This document shows, in pieces, positions 52,406 to 62,533 of a stretch of 64,000 bases of DNA. How positions within the stretch are numbered: the stretch's first letter is position 1; every line of letters starts with the position of its first letter. Below the pieces are notes generated by a model, which saw nothing but the letters and a program-made list of their open reading frames with translations, ran no database searches and was not told where the DNA came from. Location of the stretch: contig NZ_JAPLET010000022.1 of assembly GCF_026391055.1 (NCBI RefSeq), positions 124,001 to 188,000 on the forward strand. The letters are read 5' to 3'. This DNA is from Spirosoma sp. (GTDB lineage Bacteria; Bacteroidota; Bacteroidia; Cytophagales; Spirosomataceae). Position numbers and translations under genes: made by a program.

Positions 52406-53269
52406 ATGACCATCGCGGTACTGGGTTCAACGGGCATGCTTGGCCAGCCTGTTACGAACGAACTGATCCAGGCAGGCTTTTCAGTGCGACTCATTGTTCG
52501 CGATGTTTCAAGAGCGCGCCAGCTTTTTCCACAGGCCGATATTGTTACCGGCGACTTGCGTGACCTGGCAAGTTTGACCAGGGCCTTGCAGGGAATCGAT
52601 TTTATCTACCTGAATCTATCAATCAGGCAAACCGAAAAACAAACTGATTTCCATACCGAACAGGCAGGGTTGACTAATTTAATACAGGCCGCTCAGATTG
52701 TAGGTGTCCGTCGAATTGGTTATCTGTCTTCGCTTGTTATGCGGTATCAGGGAATGAACGGATTTACCTGGTGGGTTTTTACCATAAAGAGAGAAGCAGT
52801 TCGGCTTATTAAAGCCTCAGGTATAAACTACAGCATTTTTTACCCATCCTGTTTTATGGAATCGCTGAATGGCACCCAACGACTGGGGCCATTTGTACTG
52901 TTAGTGGGCCGTTCACCGGTGAAACCCTGGTATATTGCGGCTCATGATTACGGTAAACAGGTTGCGCGGGCTTTCCGGATCGCCACAGCGGGTCTGAATC
53001 AGGAATATACGATTCAGGGTCCGGAAGCGGTTACCCAGCACGAAGCTGCCAGTCGTTTTATTGCCGCTTACCGGAAAGAGAAACTATCTTTGGTAACTGC
53101 CCCTTCTTTTCTCATGAGCCTGGGGCGACACTTCTCCCCGCAGACTGACTATGGCTGGCATATTACCGAATCACTCAATAAGTATCCGGAGGTCTTTGAA
53201 GCCGGGCCGACCTGGGCTGAGTTAGGCAAGCCGGAAATCACGCTGGAGCGGTTTGCTGCCGCACTATAA
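52406..53269 (+). CDS. NmrA-like NAD(P)-binding protein (atypical SDR)
   Basis: This 287-residue protein has a Rossmann start IAVLGSTGMLGQPV (about 3-16) and the atypical SDR line VTGDLRDLASLTRALQGID. GVRRIGYLSSLVMRYQG follows, and the active-site Tyr-X3-Lys is not clearly present, as in NmrA-like members. SGINYSIFYPSCFMESL is typical too. It may be a redox sensor or a reductase; the substrate is not known. The TetR gene upstream suggests inducible expression. Confidence 0.85.
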   Translation: MTIAVLGSTGMLGQPVTNELIQAGFSVRLIVRDVSRARQLFPQADIVTGDLRDLASLTRALQGIDFIYLNLSIRQTEKQTDFHTEQAGLTNLIQAAQIVGVRRIGYLSSLVMRYQGMNGFTWWVFTIKREAVRLIKASGINYSIFYPSCFMESLNGTQRLGPFVLLVGRSPVKPWYIAAHDYGKQVARAFRIATAGLNQEYTIQGPEAVTQHEAASRFIAAYRKEKLSLVTAPSFLMSLGRHFSPQTDYGWHITESLNKYPEVFEAGPTWAELGKPEITLERFAAAL

Positions 53270-53304
53270 AAATGGTCTACTGCTCGGCGCCAGCGGTGAG
53301 CGCG

Positions 53305-54174
53305 CTAGTGCATGGGTAAACTCTTTACTTTACCCCCCGCAACGTCGTCAACGCTGTGTTGTATGATGAATGCTTTCGGGTCAATCTGGAGTACTAATGT
53401 TCTTAAGCGGCTGATTTCGAGCCGGGTAATTACGGTGTAGAGTACCGTGTCTATCTCCTGGTGACTGCCATGTTTGCCGTATCCGCCCTGGCCTTTCAGT
53501 ATGGTAATGCCCCAACCTCGCTCGATGACTTTTTCCCGAATCTCTTCATTTTGCTTGGAGATAATAAGAATAGCGGTATATTCTTCAATACCGTGAATGA
53601 GAAAATCCACCGTTTTGGAGGCAGCGAAATACGTAATCATGGAGTAAAGGGCCGGATTTAGTCCCAGAAAGAAAGCGGCTGCCCCAAAAATCAAAACGTT
53701 AAGTATCAGAATAACATCACTTACTTTCAGAACAGGGCTACTCCGGCTGATAAGTAGAGCCGCAATTTCTGTTCCGTCCAGTACAGCACCCCCCCGCATC
53801 GCCAATCCGATACCGGCTCCGATAAAAAAACCACCGAAAACAGCGGTAAGCAGCAAATCCGGGGTGGCATCCGGGTAAGGAATAACGGCTAGACTAATGG
53901 ATAGACCGGTAATGGCCAGTATACTTTTGAGTGCAAATTGCCGGCCAAATTGTCTGTATCCAAGGCCAATGAACGGCAGATTGATCACTAGCAGCCAGAT
54001 GGGTAGGGGAATATTTATAAGTGATGCCAGCAGCATGGATACCCCCGTGACTCCTCCATCGATGAAATGGCTTGACAGCAAAAATCCTTTGATTCCCATG
54101 CCAGCACTGAGCACACCGGCAGTGATAAAAATAGTATCCTTTATAATTCTAAAAGAAGAAGTTTGAGTTATCAT
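53305..54174 (-). CDS. YitT-family membrane protein
   Basis: This 289-residue protein has five or six spans (about residues 10-175) with KGFLLSSHFIDGGVTGVSMLL, GAGIGLAMRGGAVLDGTEIAAL and NPALYSMITYFAASKTVDF. The cytoplasmic C-terminal DUF2179 domain (about 200-285) has KGQGGYGKHGSHQEIDTVLYTVITRLE. The function of the family is not established; a transport role is suspected. It is downstream of cysE-cysK on the same strand, but a hairpin separates them. Confidence 0.9.
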   Translation of the reverse strand: MITQTSSFRIIKDTIFITAGVLSAGMGIKGFLLSSHFIDGGVTGVSMLLASLINIPLPIWLLVINLPFIGLGYRQFGRQFALKSILAITGLSISLAVIPYPDATPDLLLTAVFGGFFIGAGIGLAMRGGAVLDGTEIAALLISRSSPVLKVSDVILILNVLIFGAAAFFLGLNPALYSMITYFAASKTVDFLIHGIEEYTAILIISKQNEEIREKVIERGWGITILKGQGGYGKHGSHQEIDTVLYTVITRLEISRLRTLVLQIDPKAFIIQHSVDDVAGGKVKSLPMH

Positions 54175-54210
54175 TAAATCGAGTAATGGTTTAGTTAAAA
54201 AGTGAACCGC

Positions 54211-54293
54211 AACCGGCTTGATAGTATTAAAATAGAGAATCAGTAGGGTCGATTATTTACCAACTCTACTGATTCGTTAAGCACTTGCCGGTT
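54211..54293 (-). terminator. hairpin after cysK
   Basis: GAATCAGTAG (54237-54246) pairs perfectly with CTACTGATTC (54266-54275), and an outer AACCGGC (54211-54217) with GCCGGTT (54287-54293). It begins right after the cysK stop and sits in the 121-base gap before YitT. No strong T-run is seen. Confidence 0.55.
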
Positions 54294-54295
54294 AC

Positions 54296-55204
54296 CTAAT
54301 ATAAGCCGTCTATAGATAAATAGCGTTCCCCGGTATCGTAACAAAAGGTAAGAATCCGGCTGCCAGGAGCCAGGTCCGGGAGCTTTTTGGCGATAGCGGC
54401 CAATGATGCGCCCGACGAAACACCAACAAATGTACCTTCTTCCCGCGCCGACCGGCGGGCCATTTCGTACGCTTCGTCTTTACTAACCTGAATAGCGCCA
54501 TCCAGCACATCGGTATGCAGGTTTCGTGGGATGAAGCCAGCGCCAATTCCCTGGATCGGGTGGGGACCCGGTGCGCCCCCACTGATTACCGGTGAGAGTT
54601 CAGGCTCAACGGCGTATACTTTAAGGTTTGGAAACTTCTCCTTCAGAACTTGACCAACGGCGGTTATGTGGCCGCCGGTGCCAACGCCTGTAATAAGAAC
54701 ATCAAAACCCTCAGGAAAATCGTCAAGTATTTCCTGAGCCGTTGTCTTAACATGTATATCAATGTTCGCCTGATTCTCGAACTGCTGAGGCATCCAGGAA
54801 CCCGGTGTTTGGGCAATCAATTCATGAGCGCGCTCAATCGCCCCCTTCATACCTTTCTCGCGGGGCGTTAGGTCGAACTCGGCACCGTAAGCAGCCATAA
54901 TTTTGCGCCGTTCGATGCTCATCGACTCCGGCATAACCAGTATTATTTTATATCCTTTCACCGCAGCGACCATAGCCAGACCAATGCCGGTATTTCCCGA
55001 AGTCGGTTCAATAATGGTACTGTCGGACGTTAGCAGGCCTTTAGCTTCAGCATCTTCGATCATGGCCAGCGCAATGCGGTCTTTAATACTGGCACCAGGA
55101 TTGGCCCGCTCTAGCTTGCTCCAGACTTCATAGCCCGGAAATAATCGATTGATACGAACATGGGGCGTTTTGCCAATGGTGCTGAGGATAGTGGTTGCTT
55201 TCAT
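54296..55204 (-). CDS. cysK: cysteine synthase (O-acetylserine sulfhydrylase)
   Basis: This 302-residue PLP enzyme has the Schiff-base Lys in [20 protein letters not shown] (about 33-52) and the substrate loop [11 protein letters not shown]. The phosphate-binding [12 protein letters not shown] and the late GVSSGAS complete the set. It makes cysteine from O-acetylserine and sulfide in the cytoplasm. cysE ends 9 bases upstream, so the two form an operon and their products can form the cysteine synthase complex. Confidence 0.94.
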   Translation of the reverse strand: MKATTILSTIGKTPHVRINRLFPGYEVWSKLERANPGASIKDRIALAMIEDAEAKGLLTSDSTIIEPTSGNTGIGLAMVAAVKGYKIILVMPESMSIERRKIMAAYGAEFDLTPREKGMKGAIERAHELIAQTPGSWMPQQFENQANIDIHVKTTAQEILDDFPEGFDVLITGVGTGGHITAVGQVLKEKFPNLKVYAVEPELSPVISGGAPGPHPIQGIGAGFIPRNLHTDVLDGAIQVSKDEAYEMARRSAREEGTFVGVSSGASLAAIAKKLPDLAPGSRILTFCYDTGERYLSIDGLY

Positions 55205-55213
55205 AGTAAGTGG

Positions 55214-56233
<1,020 letters not shown>

Positions 56234-56274
56234 TTATTGTAGATAAAACAGGTAAACTAATGAATCTAATCATC

Positions 56275-57504
56275 ATGCTTAGTAAAACAATCATCGCATT
56301 TATGCTTTCGCTGGCGGCAACGTCGGGCGTTGCCTGGATGGTTGCCGCAGCTTGTCAGTCGTCCACTCAGTCTGGTTCGCTAGCACCGGACTCGACGGCT
56401 ACTGGTACAGGCGGCTCAGGGTCTCTGTCGGCGAAAGTGGTCAATGCTTACCCTAAACTTACCTTTTCTTCGCCTGTAGAGTACACGCACGCCAACGATG
56501 GCACCAACCGCGTGTTTGTTATCGAACAGGAAGGGCGTATTCGGGTCTTCGAGAACGACGCTAATACGGCATCGGCAGGGACGTACCTAGACATCCGTAA
56601 TAAAGTTTCTTCGGGTGGGGAGATGGGCTTACTGGGGTTGGCATTCCACCCTGATTTCAAACAGAATGGCTATTTCTACGTCAACTATACGAAGAACAAC
56701 CCCCGCGAAACCATCGTAAGCCGCTACAAAGCGCCATCGGCAGGAGCCTCGCAGGTTGATCCGGCCACCGAAGTCATTCTCTTCCGGTTCGAGCAGCCGT
56801 ACTCAAACCACAATGGGGGCAAGGTTCTCTTCGGTCCTGATGGCTATCTGTATGTGTCGACAGGAGACGGAGGAAGTGGGGGAGACCCTCAAAACAACGG
56901 GCAAAACCGGAAGAGCTGGCTGGGTAAAATCATTCGCGTCGATGTAAACAGCACGGATAAAGGTAATTATGGCATTCCAGCCGATAACCCTTTCAAGGGC
57001 AACTCAAACGGATACCGCGAAGAAATTTTCGCCTATGGATTACGGAATCCCTGGCGGATGAGTTTTGATGCAGACGGTCGACTCTGGGTTGGCGATGTAG
57101 GACAGAACAAGCTGGAAGAAGTTGACATCGTAAAAAAAGGTGGCAATTATGGCTGGCGTGTAAAAGAAGCCAATGCCGATTATGAAGCAAAGGATAACAA
57201 CGTCAACGCAGCTGATTTGACTGGCCCCATTTGGCAGTACAGCCACAGTAATGGTGATGTATCAATTACGGGTGGGATCGTGTACCGGGGGGCGGCCAAC
57301 CCATCCCTGCGTGGTAAATACATCTATGCCGATTACGCCAGCGGGCGGATTTGGGCCTTGACAACGACAGATGGGAAAACGGCTACCAATCAGGAACTGA
57401 TGGCACAGGCTGGCGCCATTTCTGCCTTTGGTGAAGACCAGAAAAACGAGCTATACATGTGTGATTTGGGTACAGGGAAAATTTTAAAACTGGTCGCTAA
57501 CTGA
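56275..57504 (+). CDS. PQQ-type sugar dehydrogenase (GSDH family) lipoprotein
   Basis: From 56275 the protein has 409 residues; ATG 56260 is also possible, the longer frame is not. It has a lipoprotein signal (WMVAAAC, Cys about 27). The six-bladed propeller carries the GSDH motifs RVFVIEQEGRIRVF, GGEMGLLGLAFHPDF, PYSNHNGGKVLFGPDGYLY and FAYGLRNPWRMSFD, including the His and Arg around the PQQ site, and KGGNYGWRVKE. It should oxidise aldoses or a related sugar in the periplasm. Whether it uses PQQ is not proven; no pqq genes are in the window. Confidence 0.88.
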   Translation: MLSKTIIAFMLSLAATSGVAWMVAAACQSSTQSGSLAPDSTATGTGGSGSLSAKVVNAYPKLTFSSPVEYTHANDGTNRVFVIEQEGRIRVFENDANTASAGTYLDIRNKVSSGGEMGLLGLAFHPDFKQNGYFYVNYTKNNPRETIVSRYKAPSAGASQVDPATEVILFRFEQPYSNHNGGKVLFGPDGYLYVSTGDGGSGGDPQNNGQNRKSWLGKIIRVDVNSTDKGNYGIPADNPFKGNSNGYREEIFAYGLRNPWRMSFDADGRLWVGDVGQNKLEEVDIVKKGGNYGWRVKEANADYEAKDNNVNAADLTGPIWQYSHSNGDVSITGGIVYRGAANPSLRGKYIYADYASGRIWALTTTDGKTATNQELMAQAGAISAFGEDQKNELYMCDLGTGKILKLVAN

Positions 57505-57538
57505 TTTCTTCGTTCCAGAACTAGTCGAGTTAAAACAG

Positions 57539-57568
57539 ATGCCCGCTGCCTAAGCCGCGGGCATTTTT
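57539..57568 (+). terminator. terminator after the sugar dehydrogenase gene
   Basis: ATGCCCGC (57539-57546) pairs with GCGGGCAT (57557-57564), followed by TTTT. It lies 34 bases after the stop and before the start of the Ogt gene at 57600. Confidence 0.8.
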
Positions 57569-57599
57569 GTATCTTGGCACAGCATTGAGAACCTAGCAA

Positions 57600-58091
57600 A
57601 TGACGACCACCCTTTTCGATTCTCCACTAGGGGTAGTGGCAATTACTGGTAACGATACCGGTGTTTCGGGTATTAGCTGTACAAACGTATCCCCGGTTGA
57701 AAACGCTCCTGATGATCCAATTCCTGAGCCCGTCCGCTTAGCGGCCGAGCAGCTGAGAGCGTACTTCGCCGGAGAACTGAAGTCATTTGACTTTCCGATC
57801 AATCCGGCAGGAACGGCTTTTCAGAAGTCGGTTTGGCGAGCCTTGCTGGAGGTACCATTCGGAACGACACTTTCTTATCTGGCATTGGCCCGGCGGATGG
57901 GCGATGAAAAAGCAATCCGTGCCGTAGCAGCGGCAAACGGCCGGAATCCACTTTGGATCGTCGTTCCCTGCCACCGCATTATTGGCTCTGATGGTTCCCT
58001 GACAGGGTATGCCGGAGGGCTCTGGCGGAAACAGTGGCTTCTGGAACACGAAGGGGCTTTTGCCCGTTCGAATCAGATGTCCTTGTTTTAA
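57600..58091 (+). CDS. ogt: methylated-DNA-protein-cysteine methyltransferase
   Basis: This 163-residue protein has the active-site motif VVPCHRIIGSDG with Cys about 124, and the helix-turn-helix and Arg-finger region PFGTTLSYLALARRMGDEKAIRAVAAANGRNP. The closing LTGYAGGLWRKQWLLEHE is typical. It removes methyl groups from O6-methylguanine in DNA by a one-time transfer. It is single-domain, without the Ada regulatory part. Confidence 0.94.
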   Translation: MTTTLFDSPLGVVAITGNDTGVSGISCTNVSPVENAPDDPIPEPVRLAAEQLRAYFAGELKSFDFPINPAGTAFQKSVWRALLEVPFGTTLSYLALARRMGDEKAIRAVAAANGRNPLWIVVPCHRIIGSDGSLTGYAGGLWRKQWLLEHEGAFARSNQMSLF

Positions 58092-58124
58092 CAAAACACA
58101 CGCATCAACTTGCTGCATCAGATC

Positions 58125-59165
58125 ATGCTTATTTTATCTCCCCGGCTATTACTCATGGGTTTTCTCTTCACGTTCTCGGCCTGTGCACCACGGTATAAAG
58201 GACCCGTTACGGATCATTTCGACGGAAAGAAGTTCTTCAATCCCGGCATGCCCGAACGAACATCGGGCGGATTGCTGAAATGGCTCTTCAACCGGGATAA
58301 AGGTCCCTGGCCGGAGCAGCCTGATGCGTTTGTTGGTGCCCGACCTGCTACGCGTGTTGAAGGCGACAGCCTAGTGCTGACTTTTGTTAATCATTCAACC
58401 TTTCTGATTCAGACCGCCGGGCTTAACATACTGACAGACCCTGTTTGGTCGAAGCGGGTTGGGCCAACATCGTGGCTGGGTGTAAAGCGGAAGCGGCCGC
58501 CGGGACTGCGATTTGACGAGCTACCACCCATCGACGTCGTGTTGCTCAGCCATAATCACTACGACCACCTCGATCTGCCGACCATCGAAAAGTTAGTCAA
58601 GGCACACAACCCTCTTTTTGTTACTCCATTGGGCGTATCCTACCTGCCAAAATCCGTTAATGGACGTGTAACCAGAGAACTCGACTGGAACGATACTCTT
58701 CAGATCAATCAAAAGCTAGCCCTGACGTGTACGCAGGCGCAGCATTTCAGCAACCGCGGACTGGGCGACAGGGAGGAAACTCTCTGGTGCGGCTACCTGC
58801 TTCATACTAGCTTTGGGACAACCTACTTTTGTGGCGATAGTGGCTATGGACCTCATTTTAAAAAAATTGCTGAACAAGCCCGGACCTCAGCAACAGGCCC
58901 TATTAAGCTAGCTTTGCTGCCTATTGGCTCGTACCGGCCGGAGTGGTTTATGGCACCGGTACACGTATCGCCAGCCGGTGCTGTAAAGGCGTTTATCGAC
59001 CTAAACCCGGTGCAGGCGGTAGGAATTCACTTTGGTACTTTTCAGCAGGGCGATGATGGCCTATACGAACCCGCCGATGATTTACGAAAGGCATTGGGCA
59101 CCGCTAAAATCGCTGCGGACAAATTTATAGTGCCTAAAGAAGGCCGCCCATTGGTGTTCCGGTAA
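58125..59165 (+). CDS. metallo-beta-lactamase-fold hydrolase, lipoprotein
   Basis: The start at 58125 gives 346 residues with a lipoprotein signal (MGFLFTFSAC, Cys about 20); ATG 58110 adds five. The metal motif is VLLSHNHYDHLDLPTIEKL with HxHxDH-like spacing, and later His/Asp ligands lie in CTQAQHFSNRG, CGDSGYG and GIHFGTF. It resembles the NAPE-PLD/UlaG branch (for example WLGVKRKRPPGLRFDELPPIDVV). It likely cleaves a phosphodiester or lactone-like bond at the envelope; the substrate is unknown. Confidence 0.85.
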   Translation: MLILSPRLLLMGFLFTFSACAPRYKGPVTDHFDGKKFFNPGMPERTSGGLLKWLFNRDKGPWPEQPDAFVGARPATRVEGDSLVLTFVNHSTFLIQTAGLNILTDPVWSKRVGPTSWLGVKRKRPPGLRFDELPPIDVVLLSHNHYDHLDLPTIEKLVKAHNPLFVTPLGVSYLPKSVNGRVTRELDWNDTLQINQKLALTCTQAQHFSNRGLGDREETLWCGYLLHTSFGTTYFCGDSGYGPHFKKIAEQARTSATGPIKLALLPIGSYRPEWFMAPVHVSPAGAVKAFIDLNPVQAVGIHFGTFQQGDDGLYEPADDLRKALGTAKIAADKFIVPKEGRPLVFR

Positions 59166-59240
59166 TTGTCCTGTTGCCAACAAAAGCGCGGGCTGCTACG
59201 TTTAGTAAAGGGAATAAGTACGAAAAGGCGCATATACATT

Positions 59241-59906
59241 ATGAAGTTAGTCCAGTTAAGTTGTTACCTGACTTTGGTGTTTAGTAGCTTCACGCTTGGT
59301 ATAGAGGCAGTTTATGGACAGGACAAAGAAGGTTGGCGTATGGCGAAAGATAAGGACCAGATTCAGGTGTACACTCGCGATGTGCCGGGGAGCCGGCTGA
59401 CGGAGTTGAAGGTCGAATGCTCGATGCCGGGCACCCAAAGTCAGCTTGTTGCATTACTCTCTGATATTGCCAACTACAAAAACGTTATGTACAAAACCAA
59501 ATCCGCGCAGCTGGTAAAGCGTGTCAGTGAAACGGAACTGGTGTATTATGTAGTAACAGCTTTGCCCTGGCCCGTTAGCGACCGGGATATGAGTGTTCAG
59601 CTTACGTTCGAGCAGGACCCAGGCTCCAAAGTTGTTCAGGTAAAAGGCGTTGGCGTTCCAAACCTGGTAGCTACCCGGCCAAACACAGTTCGTATTGCCG
59701 ACTGGCTGGCCATCTGGAAGATTCGTCCGATCGCCAAACAGCGTATTCAAGTTACCTACACCTGCCGGGTCGATCCGGGTGGCGATATTCCGGCCTGGCT
59801 TGATAATATGGCCGCGGCAAATAGCGCCTATCAATCATTTATGCTAATTCGAAATAGTATTACCCTACCGCGTTATCAGGGGAAATCCTTTGCTTTTCTG
59901 AACTAG
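59241..59906 (+). CDS. exported START-domain (lipid-binding-like) protein
   Basis: From ATG 59241 the protein has 221 residues with a signal peptide (MKLVQLSCYLTLVFSSFTLG, cleavage near VYGQ). The START-like fold is seen in GWRMAKDKDQIQVYTRDVPG, ETELVYYVVTALPWPVSDRDM and AIWKIRPIAKQRIQVTYTC. Such domains bind lipids or other hydrophobic ligands. It is in a separate frame, 75 bases after the metallo-hydrolase gene. Role unknown. Confidence 0.85.
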   Translation: MKLVQLSCYLTLVFSSFTLGIEAVYGQDKEGWRMAKDKDQIQVYTRDVPGSRLTELKVECSMPGTQSQLVALLSDIANYKNVMYKTKSAQLVKRVSETELVYYVVTALPWPVSDRDMSVQLTFEQDPGSKVVQVKGVGVPNLVATRPNTVRIADWLAIWKIRPIAKQRIQVTYTCRVDPGGDIPAWLDNMAAANSAYQSFMLIRNSITLPRYQGKSFAFLN

Positions 59907-59924
59907 TAAGTGTAGTTAATGACT

Positions 59925-59985
59925 AAGCCCCAACGTGCCGCGAACAATCAACGGATTATTGATTGTTCGCGGCACGTTGGGGCTT
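59925..59985. terminator. two-way terminator with 27-base perfect stem
   Basis: 59925-59951 (AAGCCCCAACGTGCCGCGAA and following) is exactly complementary to 59959-59985 around CGGATTA. It lies between the convergent START-domain gene (+) and GNAT gene (-), and should end both. Confidence 0.85.
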
Positions 59986-60000
59986 TAGGGCGTATTTAAC

Positions 60001-60501
60001 TTATATCTGCTTTTCATAGGCCAGAAACCGCAATCCCGGTCGAAAGCTAAGTGTAATGGCGCCCGCGTACCGATAGCCCAGTTTCGGAAAAAGCTTTTGG
60101 GTAACCTGGTTTTGTGAGTTTGTGTCGATGCGCAGAAAGCGAATACCCCGTTCATGAGCGAGCTGTTCCGCCTGAGCCAACAGTGCAAGAGCTACACCTC
60201 GTCCGCGGAACGCCGGATCAACCGCCAGACGGTGCGTAACAATAGCCCGTTGGTTCAGGTCGAAGCCAACCTGAGCATACTCGGGCTCCTGGTCTTCAGT
60301 GAGGGCCGCAACCCCCGCCAGTAGCCCATCTACATACGTTACCCAAAGCTGACCTTTGGCAATGTCGTCCGCAAAAACAGTCTGGTTGGGGTAATGTTCG
60401 TCCCATTGAAAATTACCGTCCTTGCGCATCAGCGGAACTACGTGCCTGATAAGGTTCATAAGGGCTGGAAGATCGGCAGTGGTGGCCTGGCGAATGGTCA
60501 T
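60001..60501 (-). CDS. GNAT-family N-acetyltransferase
   Basis: This 166-residue protein has the GNAT fold: TIRQATTADLPALMNLIRHV at the start, acetyl-CoA motif A in HRLAVDPAFRGRGVALALL (with R-G-R-G-V-A), and LRIDTNSQNQVTQKLFPKLGYRYAG in motif B. It transfers an acetyl group to an amine; the substrate is not visible. It is 47 bases downstream of the TlpA-like gene on the same strand. Confidence 0.92.
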   Translation of the reverse strand: MTIRQATTADLPALMNLIRHVVPLMRKDGNFQWDEHYPNQTVFADDIAKGQLWVTYVDGLLAGVAALTEDQEPEYAQVGFDLNQRAIVTHRLAVDPAFRGRGVALALLAQAEQLAHERGIRFLRIDTNSQNQVTQKLFPKLGYRYAGAITLSFRPGLRFLAYEKQI

Positions 60502-60548
60502 GCTTGTGTCAATTGTTAATGTTGATCTTGCCTTACTGATGCTTTAAG

Positions 60549-62495
60549 CTACTTCCCTTCTTTCAGCATCTCCACAACCAGACTCAACTCGTTAACCGTC
60601 GATTCGGGGTTGCCGGAATACCCAATGGTACGGTACCGCACGCGCCCATCCGGGCCAATAACTACTTTGGTCGGAATACCCTGTACTTTATAGGCATTAG
60701 CCACTTTCTGCTGCCCGTCGAGAGGCACCACAAAGGGATAAGGGTGTTTATTCATAAAATTGTGGACGCGCTGCACGGGGCCACCTTCGCGGGTGTTGAC
60801 GAATAGAAACTTCACATTTGGGTCGTTCTGAAACCGCGTCTGTGCCTGTTGCATGGCCGGAAAAGAAGCAATACAAGGGCCGCACCAGGTAGCCCAGAAG
60901 TCAAGCACAATCACTTTTCCCTTAAACGCCGAAGATGAAATGCTACGTCCCAGTAAATCGGTGAGCGTGAATGCCGGCGCCGGTTCATTGATGAGCAGCT
61001 TCTGGAGTTCATCCCGCTGATCGGCGCGTAAATCGGCTTCCAGTTGAGTCAAATAAGCATCGGCTTTTGCTACTGTGTTGCCCGGTTGTCTGGCGTACCA
61101 ATCACGCAGGGCTCTTTTCAGGCCGGATGTTGCCGTTCCAATCTGAACCGAGGCTTCGGCCATCGGTCGTGCTTCGGCAATATGGTTCGTTTGGAGCGCA
61201 CAGAGGAAGTAGCGTTCGATAAGTCGAGGGTCGGTATTGTCAATATCATTGGGATCTATGAAGGTCTGATAAGCCGTGTACGCACCGGCATAATCGCCCT
61301 GCTGTTCGCGCACACGTGCGTAGGTATTCATTAACTGACGCTGCCGGGTTAATCGTTCGGCTTCCCAGTTACCGGCTCCTGTTTTCGGTTGTGATTTGAG
61401 AACATCAATAGCTCGGTTCACCAGTTTTTCGGCCTCGGGTAACGACCGTCGCTCATCAGCCATCTGAAATGCTATTGTGTTCAGCATCAGAACATCTGTG
61501 TGGGAGGCTGGCTGTTTCTCCACAAAAGTGACCAATCCCGGTATGTCATTGTTTTTGAAATAGCCATCGGTCATCATAACCGTCAGAGCGGGCAGGTAGG
61601 AGGAGCCCGGGAACTCGGTCGCAAATGCCTGATAGGCGGCCTTTTTGCGTTCCCAGTTTTGTTCCTTCCGGATAGCCATCGACCGGTCTTTCTGCGCCAG
61701 TGAGCCGGTTGGCTCCACTAACTTCTGCCGCTCACGAAGGGCATTGGCTTTGGGGAAATCGCCCAGACTTTCGTAGAGCTGTGCTGCCGTAGTGAGTTCA
61801 GCAGTGGTCGGCGTTGGGCGGGAGGCCAGGTAAGATTCAATGCCGGCTTTTACCTTGGGTCCATAACCGGCCTTTTTCTGTTTCACCTGAGCCGCCAGCA
61901 AATCTGACCAGTAGAAGGGGTGAAGATTCGGATTCTGGGCGAGTTCATGTTCGTACAGGGTAACGACCCAGTTCGGGTCAGGACGCGCGCCCGATTCGTA
62001 CAGAAAATGACTGCGGGTGAATACCGATGCCTGACCGCCGGTAGCGTGGGGCACGATTCGTCCACTGGCATCACTGACCGGAATAACGTATAGCTGACCG
62101 TTGTTTAGATCAGTTCGTTTGGGCTGGCTGCTGTTTCGAAACAGCAACATCATACCCGCCACATCTTTACGAGGAATAAATAGTTCACCGACAAAATCGT
62201 TGCCGTGCCTCACCAGTTTAACGGTTGTAGGCTGACTGAGCTGAATCACATTGGGGGCTCCATAGCGTACGTAACGTCCTTCAAGCGTGCTGTCGCTGGC
62301 CAGGGGCGTCGTTTGTGGGGTGTACGTAAAGGACACGACCTGCCCAAGCTGCGGCCTCTCCGGCGAAAAGCAGAACTGTCCCTGAACATAGCCCGTATAT
62401 AAGGCGCAGAGCAACGTAACGGCGTAACGCAGATTAGCTCGTTTGGGGCGGACCAAGAGCAGGTTAGCAAAAGATAGAGGCTTTTTCGTTTTCAT
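60549..62495 (-). CDS. TlpA-like thioredoxin-fold protein with TPR-like middle
   Basis: From 62495 (MKTKKPLSF) the protein has 648 residues, with a late signal-anchor (RYAVTLLCALYTGYVQGQ, about 25-42). Residues about 45-160 are beta-rich. About 200-500 is helical with TPR-like repeats (LYESLGDFPKANALRERQK, VREQQGDYAGAYTAYQTFI). A C-terminal thioredoxin domain (about 515-645) has VLDFWATWCGPCIASFPAMQQ with the CxxC and the cis-Pro loop in YKVQGIPTKVVIGP. It likely reduces or isomerises disulfides outside the cytoplasm. The layout is common in Bacteroidota; partners are unknown. Confidence 0.85.
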   Translation of the reverse strand: MKTKKPLSFANLLLVRPKRANLRYAVTLLCALYTGYVQGQFCFSPERPQLGQVVSFTYTPQTTPLASDSTLEGRYVRYGAPNVIQLSQPTTVKLVRHGNDFVGELFIPRKDVAGMMLLFRNSSQPKRTDLNNGQLYVIPVSDASGRIVPHATGGQASVFTRSHFLYESGARPDPNWVVTLYEHELAQNPNLHPFYWSDLLAAQVKQKKAGYGPKVKAGIESYLASRPTPTTAELTTAAQLYESLGDFPKANALRERQKLVEPTGSLAQKDRSMAIRKEQNWERKKAAYQAFATEFPGSSYLPALTVMMTDGYFKNNDIPGLVTFVEKQPASHTDVLMLNTIAFQMADERRSLPEAEKLVNRAIDVLKSQPKTGAGNWEAERLTRQRQLMNTYARVREQQGDYAGAYTAYQTFIDPNDIDNTDPRLIERYFLCALQTNHIAEARPMAEASVQIGTATSGLKRALRDWYARQPGNTVAKADAYLTQLEADLRADQRDELQKLLINEPAPAFTLTDLLGRSISSSAFKGKVIVLDFWATWCGPCIASFPAMQQAQTRFQNDPNVKFLFVNTREGGPVQRVHNFMNKHPYPFVVPLDGQQKVANAYKVQGIPTKVVIGPDGRVRYRTIGYSGNPESTVNELSLVVEMLKEGK

Positions 62496-62533
62496 AATGT
62501 TGATGAGTTTCCGGCCGGGCCGGATGGGGTAAG